Under the pieces are notes generated by a model. The model was not told where the DNA came from, did no database searches, and saw only the letters and a list, made by a program, of their open reading frames with translations. Of a stretch of DNA of 64,000 nucleotides, positions 60,228 to 64,000 are shown in pieces; position 1 is the first letter of the stretch, and every line of letters begins with the position of its first letter. This DNA comes from DASSJM01 sp036280655 (lineage in GTDB: Bacteria > Actinomycetota > UBA4738 > HRBIN12), in assembly GCA_036280655.1 (NCBI GenBank), contig DASUQI010000016.1, forward strand, positions 32,706 to 96,705, written 5' to 3'. Position numbers and translations under genes: made by a program.

Positions 60228-60908
60228 TCAAGGCTCCGGCGGGGGTGACGGCTCCGGCTCCGGGGGCTCCTTCGGCTCCTTCGGGGGCTTCGGGGGCTTC
60301 GTGGGCTCCGGCGACGGCTCCGGGGTGGGCGAGGGCTCCGGTGGTTCCGGGGTGGGCGATGGATCAGTCGGGGTGGATGGATCGGTGCTCGGCGGAGGTG
60401 AAGAACCCGGGCTGGGTTCGGGTTCGGGGGTAGGTTCCTCGTCCGGTGCAGGTTCTTGATCGTCCCCAGCCGGTGGCGGTGCCTCTGGGTCCGTGGAAGG
60501 GTCCTGGTCTGTCCCTCCAGAGCCGTTACCACCGCCGGACGACTGTCTCCCGAGCCCGTCGATGGGGAAGAGCAGCAGCGCCGGTGTGCCGGCATCCCTG
60601 CCACTCTCTTGCGCCTCCGCCCGACCCGTCGATCCTCCGGCCTCCTCATCCAAAGCGGACGGATCCACGACGATGTACGGCTCTCCGTACTCGCCCACGT
60701 TCAAGGTGAACGCGGATCCGATCCGCGGGAGCAGCGGCTGATCCGGATTGGTCACCATCATGAAGCCGATGACCGCCGCGACGACGCCGCCCGCGGCGAG
60801 TCCGAACAGCAGATCGCCACGCCGATCCCGTATCCGGTCCAGTATCCGGGAGCCGGTCGTTCGGAACGCGTCCACGCCGCCACCTGTCTCAGGCTCGTTT
60901 GGCCTCAT
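60228..60908 (-). CDS. Membrane protein with Pro/Glu-rich extracellular tail
   Basis: 226 aa. A cytoplasmic N-terminus of about 33 residues precedes a transmembrane helix (LLFGLAAGGVVAAVIGFMM). A short folded-looking region (FTLNVGEYGEPYIVV) follows. The last about 95 residues are Pro, Glu, Ser and Thr with PEPSPTPEPSPEPTKPP-type repeats and a PPKPPKEPKEPPE end. The tail probably spans or crosses the cell wall. No function can be assigned. Confidence 0.72.
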   Translation of the reverse strand: MRPNEPETGGGVDAFRTTGSRILDRIRDRRGDLLFGLAAGGVVAAVIGFMMVTNPDQPLLPRIGSAFTLNVGEYGEPYIVVDPSALDEEAGGSTGRAEAQESGRDAGTPALLLFPIDGLGRQSSGGGNGSGGTDQDPSTDPEAPPPAGDDQEPAPDEEPTPEPEPSPGSSPPPSTDPSTPTDPSPTPEPPEPSPTPEPSPEPTKPPKPPKEPKEPPEPEPSPPPEP

Positions 60909-61327
60909 CGGAAGTTCCTCACGTATGCGCGCCGTTCTCCGGTGTCATGCCGGAATGCCCGGCAACGGCTCATAGCTACCCTTCATCGAGGGCACAAAAC
61001 AGATGCAGCTCGACTTCCTCACGAGCATGATGCGGCGGAGCGTCAATAACGTGAGGTACCTGATCGAGAGCGAAATCGTGCCGACGGAAGAATAGGTTCC
61101 GCCGGGAAGGATGCTGTGGCCCTCGGGCGACATTTGCGAACACTGGCTCACGCGAGCGTCACCTCGTCTGATGCCCACTCTCGGGTTAGCAGATGCGTTA
61201 GCAGATCAGGTGTTGTCCCAGGTCATCCGCATAGAAGTTGTGAACAGCATCTTCTCAATACGAACGTCCGCTGGATTCCGCCGAGGTTGTCCAGGTCCGT
61301 CTACACAGGTAGGTACCCCGATGGCCG
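60909..61327. other. 419-bp stretch without supported gene
   Basis: The region is clearly richer in A/T than the surroundings. It holds a short tandem repeat of GTTAGCAGAT (61185-61194 and 61197-61206). A 30-codon plus-strand ORF (ATG 61003 to TAG 61095) and a 77-codon minus-strand ORF lack ribosome binding sites. It looks like decayed sequence next to the broken DUF222/HNH gene. Confidence 0.55.
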
Positions 61328-62447
61328 TCAACCCTTGCAGCGCAGGAACTTTTGACGTGTCAAGCTGCGTGTGTCAGACGCGACACTTACGCCTCTATTG
61401 ACCTTAGGGTGGTGGAACGTGCAGACGAGGACCAGGTTCTCGAGGTCCGTCGGTCCTCCGCGCTCCCACAGACGACGTGGTGCGCCTGCGTGAACCGCCG
61501 GGATCCACAGCCGGGGAACCGGCACTCACGATCACGGTACTTCAGCTGACGAACCATCCACGTCGGAGGCTCGCGGCTCATCCGGCCGACCCGCACCGGG
61601 ACCTCGCTCTCGTTCTCCAGCAGGACCTGGACCCGCGCGTTGCACGCGAGCCGCTCGGCGGACTCGGAGCTGATCGCCGGACCGTCCTCGACCTCGCACT
61701 CGCCCAGCCGGTCCGACCCCTCGAGGCGGGCGTGCACGATCACCGTCGTTCGGTCCGGCTCTCGTTCGGCGCCGGTCGGGGCCGAGCACAGCGCCACGGG
61801 GGCGTCCGCGCGCCTCGCGTCGATGCCTGCTCGTCCCTCCTCGTCCGGCATGACCGGCACGGTGCTTGCCAGGTCGTCGAGCGCCCTGGCCACGACGGCG
61901 CCCTGTGCGCGGGCGAAAGCTCACCCTCGATGCCGAAGCGCCTCCCGTCGTCGAACGTTCACCAAGTGAGCGAGCGGCTCCGCTCGATGCCCTCGACGTC
62001 CTCGACCGTCCGGCGGATCGCGACGTCCGCCTTACGCCGGATCGCCCCGCAGGACACGCCGCCCGCCCACACCAACAGCGCGACTCCGTCTCGGGGGTGG
62101 CGAACCGCGTGAGCTCGGCGACCTTGTCCAGGTGCAGCTCGCCGGACTCCAGCGCCTCGGAGACCGCGGGGAGGGACTCGAGGGCGTGTGCCGCGTCGAT
62201 CCATCGCCGGGCCTTCCACTGCGACACCCCGTACCGGATCGACAACCAGTGCGCGGTGTCGCGAGCGCCCAGGTCCCGCCAGACGCGGCGCCGGTCGATC
62301 TCGGCGATGAGGCTCAGCATCCGCCGGTGCGCGGCCGCCACGGCGGCGTGCTCCGCGTCGATGTCGCGGATAGTTCGTCTTCGTCTCGGTGCTGCACCCG
62401 GACCTCGGTGGGGTGGGGGAGGTAAGTGCGATCAGGGTATCGAACAT
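61328..62447 (-). pseudogene. Broken DUF222/HNH endonuclease gene (13E12-like)
   Basis: Reading 62447 to 61328, pieces of one protein appear in three frames. First MFDTLIAL, then RRMLSLIAEIDRRRVW to LHLDKVAELTRFATPE (DUF222). Next ALLVWAGGV, an in-frame TGA after RSLTW (near 61969), FDDGRRFGIEGELSP and VVARALDDLAS. Then CRFPGCGSRRFTQAHHV, with WERGGPTDLENLVLVC and HH of the HNH motif following in the next frame. At least four frame changes (near 62390, 62090, 61905, 61480) plus the stop disrupt it, so it is inactive unless the assembly contains indels. A LexA-type box covers the start codon. Confidence 0.82.
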
Positions 62448-62456
62448 ACGTTCGAT
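62439..62456 (-). promoter_or_regulatory. LexA (SOS) box overlapping the start of the DUF222/HNH gene
   Basis: ATCGAACATACGTTCGAT is an inverted repeat with GAAC-N4-GTTC, the actinobacterial and Bacillus LexA consensus (CGAACRNRYGTTCG type). The broken gene's ATG (62445-62447, minus strand) lies inside it. Members of the mycobacterial 13E12 repeat family are known to be LexA-regulated, which makes a functional origin likely. Confidence 0.65.
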
Positions 62457-62548
62457 TGGTTCAAGACGATCAAGAAGGCCCCCGGCGATCGCCTCGATCG
62501 AAAACTCGCTTCGGCCGCGCGAACCCGCTCGACGCCCGGTGCGTCGAC

Positions 62549-63934
62549 CTACCCCCGCTCGAAGTACCGCAAGAGCTCCCAGTCGGTGACCGTGTTGTTG
62601 TCGAAGATGATCTGCTCCTGCCGTCCCATGTTCACGAGATGCCCGAACACGTAGTCGCCGAAGCCCTCGCGCATCGTTTCGCTCTTCTCCATCTCGGCGA
62701 CGGCCTCGTGCAGCGAGCTCGGGACCCTCGGCACGTCCTTGGCCTCATAGGCGTTGCCCTCGAACATCTCGGGCGCCTCGATCTTGTTCAGGATCCCGTG
62801 AAGCCCGCCGGCGATCGTGGCCGCGTAGCCGAGGTAGGGGTTGACGTCGGCGCCGGGGAGGCGCGACTCGACCCGGTACCCCCTGTGCTCGCCCACGACG
62901 CGGAATCCGCACGTCCGGTTGTCGTTGCTCCACACGATCGCGGTCGGCGCCCACGAGCCGAGCTGATACCGCTTGTAGGAATTCACGAACGGCGCGAACA
63001 TCCACGCCATCTCTCGGGCCGTGTCCATGAGCCCCCCGAGGAAGTAGCGGAAGGTCTCGGACATGTGGTTCGGCGCGGCGTCGTCCCACATCAGCGACTC
63101 GGATCCGTCCTCGTTCCACACGCTCGTGTGCATGTGGCACGACGATCCCGCCTCGGCCATCGTCCACTTCGCCATGAACGTGATCGCCGCTCCGGAGAGC
63201 GCCGCGATCTCCTTCACGCCGTGCTTGTAGATCGCGTGGTTGTCCGCCGTCTCGAGCGCGTCGGCGTAGGTGATGTTGATCTCCTGCTGGCCCTTGCCGA
63301 ACTCGCCCTTCGAGAACTCGATGGGGATGCCCGCGCCGAGCATATCGTTGCGGATCTTGCGGATGATCCACTCGTCCTTGGTGGTCTGCAGCATGTGGTA
63401 ATCCATGATGTACGGCGACGAGGGCTGCAGGTCCTGGTAGCGCTTGCCGGCCGCCTCGTCGTACGACTCCTTGAAGAGGTAGAACTCCAGCTCCGAGCCG
63501 CTCTTGAAGGCATAGCCCGCCTGCTCTGCGCGTTCGACCTGGCGGCGGAGGATCGTGCGCGGGGCGACCTCGATCAGCTCGTTCGTGTGCTCGTCGGCGA
63601 CGTCGCAGATCACCATCGCGGTCTTCTCGAGCCACGGTACGAGCCGGAGCGTCGAGACGTCCGGGATCATCTTGAAATCGCCGTAGCCGGTCTCCCAGCT
63701 CGCGTACTCGAACCCGGGCAGCGGCTCCATCTCCATGTCGATCGCGATCAGGTAGAGGCAGGCGTGGAGCCCTTCCTCGCCGAGGACGTCCTCGAGGAAG
63801 AAGTACGGGAGGATCCGCTTGCCGACGAAGCGGCCCTGGAAGTCCGTGAACATGCACAGGACGGTGTCGATCTCGCCCGCGTCGGCGAGCTCCTCGAGCT
63901 CCTTCACTGTGAGCATGCCGGTTGCGCCCTTCAC
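62549..63934 (-). CDS. Glutamine-synthetase-like gamma-glutamyl ligase (copy 4)
   Basis: 461 aa. GS features are CMFTDFQGRFVGKRI, SGSELEFYLF, GSSCHMHTSVWNE, NRTCGFRVVG and ESRLPGADVNPYLGYA. It is distinct from copies 1-3 in its N-terminus and its longer substrate loop. It has an FKxxSELEF core seen in PuuA/GlnA-like ligases of Actinobacteria. GTG 63934 overlaps the stop of an upstream gene cut by the window edge (GTGA), so it is inside an operon. Amine substrate unknown. Confidence 0.9.
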   Translation of the reverse strand: MKGATGMLTVKELEELADAGEIDTVLCMFTDFQGRFVGKRILPYFFLEDVLGEEGLHACLYLIAIDMEMEPLPGFEYASWETGYGDFKMIPDVSTLRLVPWLEKTAMVICDVADEHTNELIEVAPRTILRRQVERAEQAGYAFKSGSELEFYLFKESYDEAAGKRYQDLQPSSPYIMDYHMLQTTKDEWIIRKIRNDMLGAGIPIEFSKGEFGKGQQEINITYADALETADNHAIYKHGVKEIAALSGAAITFMAKWTMAEAGSSCHMHTSVWNEDGSESLMWDDAAPNHMSETFRYFLGGLMDTAREMAWMFAPFVNSYKRYQLGSWAPTAIVWSNDNRTCGFRVVGEHRGYRVESRLPGADVNPYLGYAATIAGGLHGILNKIEAPEMFEGNAYEAKDVPRVPSSLHEAVAEMEKSETMREGFGDYVFGHLVNMGRQEQIIFDNNTVTDWELLRYFERG

Positions 63935-64000
63935 GATCGTCCGCCTTTCGGGTCGGGGAGGTAATCGAAGAACCCGCGATGAACGGTGTCAAACGAGCGG
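63931..64000 (-). CDS. C-terminal end of an upstream gene (cut by window edge)
   Basis: An open frame enters from the right edge and ends at TGA 63931-63933, giving the last 22 residues (ending DTVHRGFFDYLPDPKGGRS). The 4-bp GTGA overlap with the glutamine-synthetase-like gene suggests a real, co-translated gene. Too short to identify. Confidence 0.5.
   Translation of the reverse strand, partial: RSFDTVHRGFFDYLPDPKGGRS

Noticed and set aside
61003..61095. 30-codon plus-strand ORF starting MQLDFLTSMMRR
   Set aside because: Protein-like in composition but no ribosome binding site and no context; probably a remnant.
60945..61178. 77-codon minus-strand ORF
   Set aside because: No ribosome binding site, no domain, in a decayed A/T-rich region.

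Overview
The window is a very GC-rich, densely packed chromosomal segment with many GTG starts and short stop/start overlaps. An AdnA/AdnB-type helicase-nuclease pair, DUF5317, small NSGPG-repeat acidic proteins, a DUF222/HNH relic with a GAAC-N4-GTTC LexA box and Tat-type lipoproteins point to an actinobacterium (Actinomycetota). The genus cannot be read from the sequence. No rRNA, tRNA, CRISPR array or intact mobile element was seen.

Left part (1-14.6 kb): the AdnB-like (cut by the window edge) and AdnA-like recombination genes, a site-2 protease with CBS domains, a membrane metallophosphoesterase, an ECF sigma factor overlapping a 618-aa membrane partner, a DUF72 protein, two secreted Asp/Gly/Ser-rich proteins, and an OmpR-type regulator whose histidine kinase seems to start at ACG. 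At 14.7-18.1 kb lie two related multi-TM histidine kinases without an adjacent response regulator. Between them is a hairpin and, on the opposite strand, a 27-aa hydrophobic peptide ORF with a good ribosome binding site.

Middle part (18-33 kb): metabolic and housekeeping genes. These are a NERD-helicase, a PLP decarboxylase, VOC proteins, a DUF2236 oxygenase, a HAD phosphatase, a membrane-anchored molybdopterin oxidoreductase, a UbiE-like methyltransferase and an SMP-30 propeller. A PotD-PotB-PotC type polyamine importer lacks its ATPase gene here, and a CoA transferase follows.

Right part (33-64 kb): a nitrogen-compound region. An Opp/Dpp importer operon (binding protein, two permeases, two ATPases, then an FAD oxidoreductase) is followed by a C45 acyltransferase-like gene. 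Next comes a five-gene coupled operon: aminotransferase, amidotransferase, aminotransferase, glutamine-synthetase-like ligase and PuuD-like hydrolase. A divergent operon holds two more glutamine-synthetase-like ligases and an amidohydrolase. An APC permease, a formamidase-like gene, a third amidotransferase and, at the right edge, a fourth glutamine-synthetase-like gene complete the set.

My reading of the right part is that peptides, polyamines or other amines are imported, gamma-glutamylated by GS-like ligases, deaminated by the aminotransferases, and released by class I amidotransferase-type hydrolases (a Puu-like logic). The third ligase plus the amidohydrolase look like a split version of the fused FluG/NodGS protein. 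A sugar module (class I aldolase, zinc dehydrogenase, FGGY kinase) and a broken DUF222/HNH gene with a LexA-type box lie between the third amidotransferase and the last ligase.
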